A stretch of DNA of 64,000 bases, from contig JAQMWT010000553.1 in assembly GCA_029834535.1 (NCBI GenBank), positions 1 through 64,000 of the forward strand, given 5' to 3'. Within the stretch, counting starts at the first letter, position 1; every line of letters begins with the position of its first letter. This stretch comes from Chrysophaeum taylorii (taxonomy: Eukaryota; Sar; Pelagophyceae; Pelagomonadales; Pelagomonadaceae). Below the pieces are notes generated by a model that did not search any database, had not been told where the DNA came from, and saw nothing but the letters and a program-made list of their open reading frames with translations. This document shows, piece by piece, positions 52,471-62,749 of this stretch. Position numbers and translations under genes: made by a program.

Positions 52471-54178
52471 GCCTTGTCGCTCATCAGCCGGAAAACTTCG
52501 GCGAGAAGGTCGTGGGTGTTGTGGTTGACAAGGACGCCGGACGTAATTCGGAGCTTCGCGACCTCAGGTCAGAGGCGCGTGATGAGAGCGCAGGCCTCGG
52601 CGTGACGCGAGTTTTTCAGGGCCTCCCCAGCATCCCCGGCAACATCGAGGAAATTGGGGCTTTGTAAGGCGGCAGCGACCCCAACGTGCGCCGCAACACA
52701 GAACGATCGGCGGCCGTAAGGATGGCGCGGCGAGCTGAAGTGCTAGCATGGCATCGCCCACCCTTGGGGCCACTTTGGACGGCACAGTGAATGGAGCGGA
52801 ACGTGTACGAGCGACCATCACTCTCCAGATGCGATGCCAGTTCGACACGTTCCATCTTGTTGCTGCCGTTGTCCTTGAGCTCGTCGCCGCCGAGCACTTC
52901 GTCGAAAAGCTCGTCGCCGCCGAGCAAGTCGTCGACAGTGGCGTTCGACCCATAGTCCTGTGGACATGTAACATGGCCGACCTCGGTGCGCAACCGGACG
53001 TCGAGATCGGCAATGGAATGATCGTCGCAGCGTCGTGCGGCGTCTCAGGCTCCCCAGGCTTGGGCGCGTCGCACTCCAGAGGGTGGGAGGCATCAGACTG
53101 CAGAGGCGCGGGCGTGGCGGCCTGCTTCGAAGCGGCAGACGTCGACCGTCGATCTTCCGAAGCCACGCCAGGGTTACGCTTCTCGAAGGACCGGGACGCC
53201 GTGTCGACGAGCGGGATGTCGCCGTGGGTGGAGCTTTTTGACAAAACCTGTGGGCAATGACTTTGGTGCTCGACTTCACCCAGACGAACTGTTTGCCGTG
53301 AGCTCTGAGGTATCGCCGTCTTTCTTTTTAACCGTTCGAAGCCAGCGCGCCTAAGTGCGGCTCGGCAAATGGGCGTCCGATGCGAGCTCTCAGGTTCCAG
53401 CGAATCGAAGGTGCGGGCTGGCGGCTGGAAGAAAACCTCGACGTCGGCCGTCGTCGAGGTCGCTGCGCCGATTCCGCAGCTCGTCGTCAATAAGTGCGGT
53501 CTTCTTGGAGTACCACCAGGTCCGCGCTGAGTCCGGGACGAGCACCTAGTTCTCGACCTCCTCAAAGCTGTACTGGTCGAGCGGCGCGAAGCCCCAGTCC
53601 TCGTTCGGCGGCGAGACGAAGTTCATCGTCTTGGTGACGCAGACGCTCTTCAAGGGGCGGTGATGCTCGAGGTCGACGATCTCGTCGCGAGAGAGCATGG
53701 CCATTCTGATTTCTTGACAGTGCCGACACAGTACCACCAATCGTACGGGTTCGACCTACGAGAGTCGAGCGAAAGCTCGCTCTTTATTGGCACGAATGAC
53801 GAGAAGAATCTATCGCGCCACAACAATTCCGTGTCTCGCGACAATAACCACGTCCGCGGTTGGTCCGAGCACGCCAGGAGTTCCTTCATAGGGTTGGACG
53901 ACCGACGCCGCCTTCGGACCTAAAAAACAAGAGAGTACACGGCGCCCACACCGACCACACGAACATTCGGAAATTTCGGACGCGCGCCGACATCGACAGT
54001 GAACAACGCGCTGCTCCCGTGATCGCACGTCGCCAATGGACTCATCCTTTGTGTGTGTCTGTCTGGCTGGCTGAACCTCGTTGTTCTTGTCGGACGATTT
54101 TTAAAATGAGCCCGAAACCTCTCGGAGGTGCAACGATTTGACGTCACTAGGTCGAGTGGTCCCTAGAAGGAAGTAATA
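52471..54178. other. Decayed sequence upstream of the transposase, no intact gene
   Basis: Several short open frames on both strands, none with a recognised domain. A minus-strand frame at 52993-52616 contains a duplicated LGGDEL segment, and one at 53740-53546 is Cys/His-bearing but does not fit a THAP finger. It may be the N-terminal and terminal part of the transposon. Confidence 0.5.
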
Positions 54179-55366
54179 ATGGCCTCGTCGTCGCAGCGCC
54201 TGGTCGCTTCGGTCGGCGGAGGCGTGTTCGCGACGTGGGTGGTGTCGAGTCTGATGATCCTGCGGGTCTTTCGAAGGTCGCCCCCCCCCCCCAAGGCTGT
54301 CGTCCGACGGCGACCGGCGGGGGGAAAGCTTGCATTCATGTTTTTAGTTCGGACGAAAATTCCGACAACGCCGATCTGGGAAGCATTCTTTTCCGAGGCG
54401 TCCGAGGAAGCGTACGCGATTTACACGCATCCCAGGCCGGGGAGGCGCCTCGAAGGAATTTTTGCGGGAACGGAAATCGCGAATCGGACGCGCGTCGCGT
54501 GGGGCGCGATCACCGTCGCCAGGGCTGAGATGCTGTTGGTGCGCGCCGCGATGCAAGACCCGCGTAACGAGCGTTTCTTGCTCCTCTCCGAATCGTGCGT
54601 CCCGCTGCACCCGTTTTGGTGCGTTTACGCGTTCGCGACTTCGGCGCCGTCCTTCGTCGCGACGTGGCCGACGTCGGACAGAAAGAATCTCTACGACTTT
54701 GGGACGTTGGACGTTGTCGTTAAAAAGCACTGGCGCAAGGGGCACCAGTGGGTTCTGCTCTCGCGACGCCACGCCGCCTTGTTGTCCGACGCCTGGTACG
54801 ACGCTTTCGCGGCCGCTCACGCCGCCACGGCCGTCGCGGCCGAATTTAGACGAGAGTTGGCGCGCCGGCATCCACATCTACGCGGAGATGACATCCACCA
54901 CAATTTCGCCGACGAACATTTTGTCCAGACGATTCTCGCGGTCGACGGCCTCGAAAGCGACGTCGTGGCCGCGTCGCCCGCCTACGTTCGCTTCGGCAGC
55001 GCCGATTCGCACGATTTAGGGATCCGACGACGTCGTCTCCTCGAGCTCGACATACACCAGCGTATGAAGTCCGACTGGCATGCGACAATTTACAGGGCTC
55101 GCCACCTCACCCCCGCGCTCTTTGCCCGGGCGCGCGCCATGTGCGACTACGACCTCACCTCCCCGCGCGTCTCCAGCGACGACGATCCCCGACGCGTCCT
55201 CCCGCGAGTCGCACCCTGGGACCCCACGCACCCCCGCAATCCGGACTGTCTCTTCAGGGGGAGCTCCCAGCCCTCCCTCTGCCATCTCACGATGCGCAAG
55301 ATCCCGGACGACGACGCCACGGTCACGGCGTATCGGAACGCGCTCTGGCCGGCACCACGCTACTAG
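54179..55366 (+). CDS. GT14-like (core-2/I-branching) beta-1,6-N-acetylglucosaminyltransferase family protein
   Basis: A single-exon gene of 395 residues. A membrane segment (VGGGVFATWVVSSLMIL, about 12-28) precedes a short stem, the type II Golgi layout. The catalytic domain shows KLAFMFLVRTKIPTTPIW (about 50-67), YAIYTHPRPG, then RVAWGAITVARAEMLLVRAA followed by MQDPRNERFLLLSESCVPLH (about 108-147) and KGHQWVLLSRRHAALL (about 183-198). This order (a WG segment, then FxLLSESCxPL, then QWxxLxR) is the hallmark of GT14 and plant DUF266 proteins. A C-terminal NPDCLFRGSSQPSLCHLT completes the pattern. The sugar could be GlcNAc or xylose, and this cannot be read from motifs. Confidence 0.85.
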   Translation: MASSSQRLVASVGGGVFATWVVSSLMILRVFRRSPPPPKAVVRRRPAGGKLAFMFLVRTKIPTTPIWEAFFSEASEEAYAIYTHPRPGRRLEGIFAGTEIANRTRVAWGAITVARAEMLLVRAAMQDPRNERFLLLSESCVPLHPFWCVYAFATSAPSFVATWPTSDRKNLYDFGTLDVVVKKHWRKGHQWVLLSRRHAALLSDAWYDAFAAAHAATAVAAEFRRELARRHPHLRGDDIHHNFADEHFVQTILAVDGLESDVVAASPAYVRFGSADSHDLGIRRRRLLELDIHQRMKSDWHATIYRARHLTPALFARARAMCDYDLTSPRVSSDDDPRRVLPRVAPWDPTHPRNPDCLFRGSSQPSLCHLTMRKIPDDDATVTAYRNALWPAPRY

Positions 55367-55707
55367 ACGTCATCTTTGTTCTTGTTGGCGAGAACTGCTT
55401 ATGTTTTTTGTTGGTTTGTGGCGGTCTTCGTTCTCGTTCCGGCGTGGGTGGGGGTGGGTTTCTTGTGGGGTAGGAGGGATGTGCCTGACAACGGGCGGTG
55501 GGTGGGGGTGGGTTATGATGCGCTCGCTTAAAAGAAAGAGGGGTTTTGTATTTTGCTTCATTTTTCCCCACTTTTTGTCAGAAATGCTCGGTTGAAGTGC
55601 AAATACATACATAGTGTTTGAATATGGAAAAATAGGATGCCCTCCCCCTATAGTTGAACCCATTACCCCCAAAAGTGCGTCCGTCTCAGCTGAGTGAGGC
55701 CGTCGAA

Positions 55708-56912
55708 ATGCCGTCATCCATTCGAGCGGTTATGGCACTCGGGGGCCCGCCCTGGACGACGGAGTCGCCCTTTCTCTTCGCCGTCCACCACGACGATCGG
55801 TACCCCCGGGGAAACGAGCATCTAGGGCCTGACGCAGCACTGAGCGGCCGACCCATTGGCGCTGACTTCGCGAATCCATCCGGGTGGTCGATGTACCACG
55901 GCGACGCTGGTGTCCCAGGATTCCCGAAACACCCGGCGAGCTTGTTTTTTTTTCACTGCATCACGTGGTCTCACGCAGCATCGCGGGTTCGAAACGATCA
56001 GCGTCTCGCTGCGCGGTCTGATCGACCACACCGACTCTCTCGGGAACGGCGGCCGGTTCGGCAACGGGGACGTGCAGTGGATGACTGCAGGAGCGGGAAT
56101 CATGCACGCCGAGATGTTTCCGTTGCTGCGGCGCGATGCGCCCAATCGGCTGACCATGTTCCAGATCTGGATCAACCTCCCCAAAAGATCCAAGATGGTG
56201 CCGCCGTCGTTCAAGATGTTATGGGCCGAGCAGATCCCGACGCGCACCTTGGGCGCCGCGACCGTCCGGCTCATCGCGGGCCGGCTCCCAGGATTGGACG
56301 CGCCGCCCTCGCCGCCACCGGATTCGTATGCGTCGTCCCCCGGCGCTGCCGTCCTCGTCGCGACGCTCGAACTCGGCGCGGGCTCGACGTTTACGCTGCC
56401 CAAGCACGACGGCGACACCAGGAACCTGAACCGCAACATATACTTCTTTGCCGGCGACGCCCTCTCCGTCGACGGGCGCGCGCTCAACTCGTATTGTCGC
56501 GTCAGGCTCAATCCCGGCGTTGACTGCGAAATGTCCGCGCCGATAAACGCGAGCGTTCTCGTGCTCCAGGGTCGCGACATCGGCGAGCCCGTGGTCCAAC
56601 AGTGCGTTGATGATTGTGTCTTTCTCCTCCCGACTCGACGACGACCTTTGGCCTCCTCGTCGCAGTGGACCCTTCGTCGGCAACACTCCCGACGACATCA
56701 TGCGCGCCTTTACGGACTACCAGCGCACGCAATTCGGCCGCTGGCCCTGGCCCTCGGATGCGGTCGTGCACGACCGCGCCGCCCCGCGCTTCGCACTCTA
56801 CGGCGACGGGCGGCGCGAGGAGTTTCCAATCATCTTCGATGATGAAGAAGAAGATGATGCTGGTGGTGCTGGTGGTGCTGGTGGTGCTGGTGGTAGTGCC
56901 GCCGCCACATGA
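55708..56912 (+). CDS. Pirin family protein
   Basis: Three exons, 55708-55935, 55979-56601 and 56666-56912, give 365 residues. Splicing is supported because it rebuilds the pirin hallmarks PGFPKHPHRGFET (intron 1) and GEPVVQHGPFVGNTPDDI (intron 2). Intron 1 (55936-55978, 43 bp) would be a GC-AG intron; intron 2 (56602-56665, 64 bp) has donor GTGCGT. The metal-binding residues are present: HxH in HPHRG and HxE in GIMHAEM. The N-terminal segment DDRYPRGNEHLGPDAAL is typical of the family. The C-terminal TDYQRTQFGRWPWP matches the second cupin. Pirins bind iron and act as transcription cofactors or quercetinase-like enzymes. The tail is Gly/Ala-rich from a GGT repeat. Confidence 0.88.
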
Positions 56913-57345
56913 GTGAGGTGCGCGACGGCGGCCGCGCCGATGCGGCCGCCTCTTTCTCGATTCGATTCCGATCTCCGCCGCCCAAGACTCCGGGAGTCCT
57001 ATCTATCTGTCTATCTATATTCTCGACTGTCCCCGAGTTGGATGTGCGTGGCGACCGAGGCGAATTTGTAAGGTCTTGGGACCCCTCAGACGACGACGAC
57101 GTCGTCGCCCCCTCTCCTCTCCTCCTATATTGTTGTACTAGAAGTTCTAGTACCACTACAACCGGCTACTGCCGGCCCAGCCTGGCTCCCATGCCCGGGA
57201 GAGGTCCGAAGTTAGTTAGTTAGTTCTAGTACCACCACCACTAGAAGAATTCTATATTTTGTCTTCTTCTCTTGGGTCAAACTGAGGGAGGGAGAGATAG
57301 ATTCTGGAAAAAAGACGGGGATCCGACGACGACGACGACGACGGG
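56913..57345. other. Intergenic region with a short retroelement fragment
   Basis: About 430 bp between two plus-strand genes. It contains a (GTCTATCT)n-type run near 56998-57015 and the truncated SINE-like fragment at 57157-57222. Confidence 0.6.
57157..57222 (+). mobile_element. SINE-like / LINE-3'-end element, 5'-truncated copy 3
   Basis: A 66 bp fragment matching the last part of copies 1 and 2 (CTCCCATGCCCGGGAGAGGT), ending in GTTAGTTAGTTA. It is flanked by a 13 bp duplication, GTTCTAGTACCAC, at 57144-57156 and 57223-57235. The 5' truncation together with a target-site duplication is the classic product of target-primed reverse transcription. Confidence 0.8.
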
Positions 57346-59893
57346 ATGGCACGCGATGCGATTCGTGATGGGCGGCCGATGGCGGCGCGCGATGGATTCG
57401 GATTCGGAGTCGGATTCGGAGTCGGATTCGGATTCGGATTGGGATTGGATGGGACGCGGCGTGGTGCGGAGGAGGCGAAGATGGCGCGGCCACTTGCGAT
57501 GATGATGAACCCCTGCCTGGCGAGCACCTTTTTGCAGGACATCGTCGACGAGAGTCGTCGCATGGTTGCAAAGCGGGAGGTGTCGCCTCGGCGAGTTGGA
57601 CGGCGGACGGGGCCGAGCCTGCGCGAGCGGTGGTGGGACGAACTGGACTTGATATCTCGGGAGCTCGCAGAAGGCGAAGGGAGCGAAAGTTTCGAGGCCC
57701 TGCGGCTAGGGTCGTGCTGGCGGATCGCGGCGCTCGCGCACGCCGTAGACGAGAAGGGGAGCGCGGAGGGTCTGGGTCGGATTTGCAGGTGGCTGTCCGG
57801 GGCGACGGTGAAGCGGCTCGCGCTCGCGAATCCAGACGCCGAAGATCCGATGGGACTCGGGGCGGTCTTCCGCGGCGTGTGCCGGGGACTCCTGTCGTCT
57901 GGCGCGTTCGAAGCTCTCGACGAGCCTCTGTGCGCGTCTCTGTGCCTGCGCGACATGTACGCCGCGTACGCCGCGTCCGACGAGGACTCCAAGCTCGGAT
58001 GCGACGTCGCGCTCCTGAGTCTGCGGGCGGCGACGCGCGGCAGCGATCAACTCGCCGTCGGCGTCGCGCTCGCGTTCGTCGAGACGCTCGCGCGCAGATC
58101 GCGGGAGCAGGTCTCGCCGCGATTGGTCCACGCGGGGGTCTGCGAACTGCTGGTCGATCTCGTCGCCGAAGACGCCAGGCGATCGCGTTGCGGTCGCGAC
58201 AATCTTCTCCTCGCGGCGCGCGCGATTCAAGCCCTCGCCGACCGGTCGCCGCTCGCGAGGTTCGCGCTCTCGCTCGTCGACGCGCGCCGTGCCCTCGTGG
58301 CCGCGGCCGCCGACGACGACGACCTCGTGCGCGCGACCTGCGGCCGCGCCACGGCCGTCCTGACCGAGGCGAGCGTGCTGCTCGAAGTCGGCGTGCGAAA
58401 CACGATCGCCGAGCTCGAGAGGCGCCGCTGGCGCGCGGGCGCCGCCGCCGAGACGTGCGGTCACCTCGGGACGCGCCTCGGCGCGCTCTACGGCGCGCTC
58501 AAAGGCAAGGGTCGGCGGCGCTCGCGGCTCGACGGCCGCCTCCTGACCGACTTCTTCGACCTGGTCGGCGTCGTCGACCGCCAGCTCGCCGTCCTCCGCG
58601 TCTTCGACCGCCGCGTCGTTCCCGCGATCGAGGCCTCGGCCAACCTCATCTCCATGGTCTGGACGGCGCGCCTCGTGCTCGGCCGCCGCGGCCGCCGCCA
58701 CCACAAGTTCCGCCTCGTCGACTGCCGAAATCTCGACGCCCTCCGCGCCGAGTCGGACGAGCTCTGGGTCTGCGTCGGCGAGCGCCTCGCCGCCTACGAA
58801 GAGCTCGCGACTCTCCGCCACGGCTACGACTTTTTGCGCCCAAAGTACCAGCTCCTGCGCGACGACGGCCACGAATTGTTGAAGGCGGATCTCGCCGAGG
58901 CGCGTCGCGTCAGCGCCAGGTTCGACGACGTCCTCGCCGCCCTCGTGCGCGTCGCGCGCCCGAGGCTCCGCGCGGTCGCTCTCCTCGCGCGCCTCGGTCG
59001 CGGGCTTCCCGCCGACTCGCGCCGCCGCTCTTGGGCGCGCGCCTACGAGCACTCGGACGACTTTTCCAAGGCGCTTCCCGCGATCCAGCGCCTCTTCGGC
59101 GAGGACGACCATCAAGACGACGACGACGACGACGACGATCAGGAGGAGGAGGAGGAGGATCTGGACGCGCTGCAGTGCGAGGCCATGTGCGAAGTCTCGA
59201 CCCGGCGCGCCATGCTCGTCGAGCTGCAGAGGTGCAAGCGGCTGCTCGACGACACGCTCGACGAAGACCCAGACCCCTCTCGACGCTCGTCGTCGTCCTG
59301 GTACGCCGACGGCGCGGACCCGCTCTTCCGCAAGTTCCAGTTCGGGGCGCCGGCGCGGTCCCGCGGCGCGCCGCCGGTCCCGGGCACGACGCCGGCCGCG
59401 GCGCCGATGGCGACCACCGACTACGCGCGGCTCATAGAGGCCATCGAGCGCCGCCACGGCGAGGTGTTTGCGACGGACGTGATTCTCGCGAACGGAGCGA
59501 CCGAAGAGCTGTGGCGTCGGCGAGCGATCTACGCGGGCCGGCTCAACACCCTCGCGGTGACCAAGGACGTGACGGACTCGGCGGCGCCGCACGTCGCGCG
59601 CGCGCTGCGGGCGGCCCGCCACAGCGTCGAATCTGCCGCCGGCGTGAGGCGTTCGCTGGTGGCGCGGCTCGTGCGCGCGCGCCAGCGCGCGGGCGTCGCC
59701 GTCGGCGACCGCGTCGAGTGGAACGGCGGTCTCGGCATCATCATGCGCCGCCACAGCCGCCTCGCCAACACCTGGATCGTCTTGGTCGAGGGCCCGCCGC
59801 CGCTCCCCGCGTACCGGCCCGATTTCGAGGACGGCGCGAGGCGCCGCCGCGTCCTTTCGGCGAGTCGCGTCCGGGCCGAGCGGCGCGAGCCGT

Positions 59894-59924
<31 letters not shown>

Positions 59925-61651
59925 TACCTACGCGGTCCCGGCCTCGCAGCTCCGAGTGTCCCTCGAGGACGACGACGGCGACCTCGACGCGGTGATGAAG
60001 GACTACCGAATTTCGCGCGCGGCCCTCGGGCGCCTCGACCGCGTCGTCGCGCGCCTCGAGCGCTTGGCGGACGGCCGCGAAACCGCGGCGCGACGCGAAA
60101 TCGTTCTCGAGGCCCGGGACCGCCTCGGCGACGCCGCGTGCGACTGCGCTCCGGATAAGTGCGCCTGCTGGGCCTCCGAGCCCGTCGGGGAGGACCTCGG
60201 AAAACTCCGCCGCCTCGCGCATCGAGCCGAGCGCGCCGTCGCGACGCGCGCGGCCGTTTTTCGCGCGAAATTCGAACGCCTCGCCGAACTCAAAAAGATC
60301 CTCAGCTCGGAGGAATACGACGAATCCGGCATTTTCCTCGACGACGACCAACGCCTCGACGCCGAGGCCCTCGCGAGGCTCGACGACGAGATCGCCGTCT
60401 GGCAGCTCGACCTCGACGGCCGCCGCGCCATCTTCGACGCCTACGCCTCTTCTCTCGTCCGCCACTGGCGCAATTTCGGCTCCGTGCCGACGAGCCACTG
60501 GCTCGACGAGGCCAACCGCGCCGAGCCCGTTTCCCTCGGCGCCAGCTGGCTCGACGCCGTCGCCTTCGCGACCGTCGACGACGACAACCGAGATCGCCGC
60601 TCCTCCCCGCCCACCCTCCGCGCGACGTTCCTCCGAGAGGCGCGAAACCGACTCGTCTGGTGGCGCACCACCTGGAGAGATCTCGCGACCTGTCGCGTTT
60701 GCTACGAGCCCATGCCGCGCGCCCACCTTCTCGGCCGCCTCGCCAGGCGCGCAGACCCCTGCTGCGACCACGTCGGCGAGGCCTGCGTCTGCTGCGCTCG
60801 CGACTTCGCGCGGGCCGCGCTCGCCGACGCCTCGCGCGTCGGACCGACGGGCCTCGCCTGCTTCGACGTCGAGACGGCCGCCTGCGACTTCGTCATGGCC
60901 CCGAAATGGCTAGAAGACCGCGGCATCCTCACCAAACAGGAAGCCCACCGCCTCCGCCGCTTCGCGCGAGCGGCGCGTCTCCGCGGCGGCGACAAGTGCT
61001 GGTGCGCGCTTTCTTTCCCCTTTGGTTTTCGTCGTCCTCCCGACTTCGGTTTCGCAGGTGCCCCCGCGGCTGCGATTCCGTCGTCGACTTGACGGCGCGT
61101 CGAGCCTGCGCCGCCTGCGGCGTGCCCGTCTGCCCCGACTGCCGCCAGGCCGCGCACCCCGGCACTCCGTGCGCGCCCACCAACGCGCGCGCCGACTTCG
61201 CGCTCGCCGACGCGGCCGGCTGGGCCTCGTGCCCCGACTGCGCCGCGATCGTCGAAAAAACCGAAGCCTGCGTGCGTCTTTCTTCCTATACTGATGACCT
61301 CCGTTCTCCGCGCAGGACCACATCACGTGTCGATGCGGGGCGCGCTTCTGCTACAATTGCGGCGCGCGAGGCCACGACTGTCCAACAACCTGCCCACTCC
61401 CGCGCGCGCACGCCTTTGCTGCCCCCGGGACGACCCAACAATCCCCGAGGTTACCACCGCCGGACGACGCCGCGCCGGCCTCCGCTTCTTCTGAGGACGA
61501 TACTTTGCCGTCTATCGGACTACCCTCCGAAACCGCCGACGACGACGACGACCACCATCACCCCGACAATCAGCGTCGTGCTTTTCCGCGCCTGAGCCTC
61601 CTGCGCTCGGGTAGAATCGTCTACGATGGACTCAACGTCGCCAGCTTTTAG
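57346..61651 (+). CDS. Large RBR (RING-between-RING) E3 ubiquitin ligase
   Basis: Three exons, 57346-61001, 61058-61271 and 61316-61651, joined over introns of 56 bp (donor GTGCGC) and 44 bp (donor GTGCGT), give 1401 residues. Splicing rebuilds the RBR module: RING1 CRVCYEP...CCDHVGEACVCC (about 1116), the IBR from KCW joined to CPRGCDSVVD and CAACGVPVCPDCRQAAH, and RING2 CPDCAAIVEKTEAC joined to DHITCRCGARFCYNCG, whose HITC cysteine is the expected catalytic residue (about 1277-1305). The first 1100 residues are helical and Ala/Arg/Leu-rich with no domain I recognise, plus acidic tracts near 590 and 855. The first 40 residues contain GFGVG repeats; an alternative start is the ATG at 57481. 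It would transfer ubiquitin through a thioester intermediate. Confidence 0.88.
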
Positions 61652-61684
61652 ATAGACACCCTCCTCCGTCTCACTATAATCTTC

Positions 61685-62735
61685 CCAACTACTAATCGAC
61701 AGATGTTTGTTTGTTTCTTTGTCTGTCTTTAAATGTCGACTGCTAAGAGGGGGGGGTGTGTGTGGGTCCCTCGATTTAGGGTAAGGGTCAGGTAGGCGCG
61801 GAAGCCAGACATTGATCCTCCAAGCCGTCTACGGCGACCTCGCAGACTGTTTCCACGACCCGCAGCGGCTCTTTCAGCGCGCCATTCTCACGCCCCGTCG
61901 AAACGATGTTGTCGATGCTGATAACGCGCGCATGACCGCGGCCTTTTTTTCCCGGAGACGAGGCGTCGGAGTTCTTTTCGGCCGACTAGGTTGGGTCGGA
62001 AGACGACGCCTCGCTCTTTACAGTAGAGTTTTCGACTCCCTGACAACCAACGGCATGCTGACTTTGATCGCGAGCTTAAAGTCTTCGCAACCTCGACCCG
62101 TCGCACGGCCACTGCAACGGTACCAGATACATGATCGATCGTGTCGTGTCACCGAGGCTCCTCCAACCTGTATCCCTTAAGGCCCGCCGATGCCAAACGA
62201 TCAACAAGAGCCAGGGCCAGACGCCCCGCGAGGTCGGCGTCCTCTTGGCGAAGCCCGTCTTCTGCCACGTCCAGCTCTACGTGGCTCTCTGTCGATCGGC
62301 AACCCCGAGGATATCCTCTTCTAAGTCGACGACTCCACCCTACCCCACGCGTGCTGCGCAATACCGATAAGCCCCCTCCCGGCGTCTACACGCGCACTGT
62401 AGGTGAACTTACTGGGTCCAGGTGAACTTGCTGGGGTTTGAGATTGGGACTAGGTGAACTTAGTGACCAGGTGAACTTACTGGGACCAAGTGAACTTACT
62501 GGGGTTTTTAGAGTGAACGCAAAGGCTAGCGGCGTGTACGGATCAAAGCAGCTTAGATTGGCGGAGGTGAGAGCGACGAGCTCGAAGGAGAGTGGGGTGA
62601 GTGGGTGTGAGCACGAGTGGGCTTACGCCGAACTTACTGGGGTTAGAGATTGGGACTAGGTGAACTTACTGTGACCAGGTTAACTTACTAGGGTTAGAGA
62701 TTGGGACTAGGTGAACTTACTGGCCTGCACTTGTA
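61685..62735 (+). mobile_element. Helitron/Pif1-helicase-bearing repeat, copy C
   Basis: The same unit as copies A and B: the leader ACTACTAATCGACAGATG, the helicase C-terminal core (about 61810-62370, with INKSQGQTPREVGVLL then VFCHVQLYVALCR near 62200-62290) and the minisatellite, ending CTGGCCTGCACTTGT at about 62733. It starts 34 bp after the stop codon of the RBR gene. It forms the left arm of an inverted repeat with copy D. Confidence 0.75.
62401..62728 (+). repeat. GTGAACTTACTGG minisatellite (in copy C)
   Basis: The same motif and spacers as in copies A and B. Confidence 0.85.
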
Positions 62736-62749
62736 ATAATAATAATAAC

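Noticed and set aside
53546-53889. Cys/His-containing minus-strand frames considered as a THAP zinc finger for the P-like transposase.
   Set aside because: The spacing does not fit the C2CH THAP pattern and the AVP box is missing.
57706-60771. A 1021-codon minus-strand frame opposite the RBR gene, and an 842-codon plus-strand frame in another phase.
   Set aside because: Both are low-complexity shadows of the GC-rich RBR coding sequence; only the RBR frame shows zinc-binding motifs and sensible splice sites.
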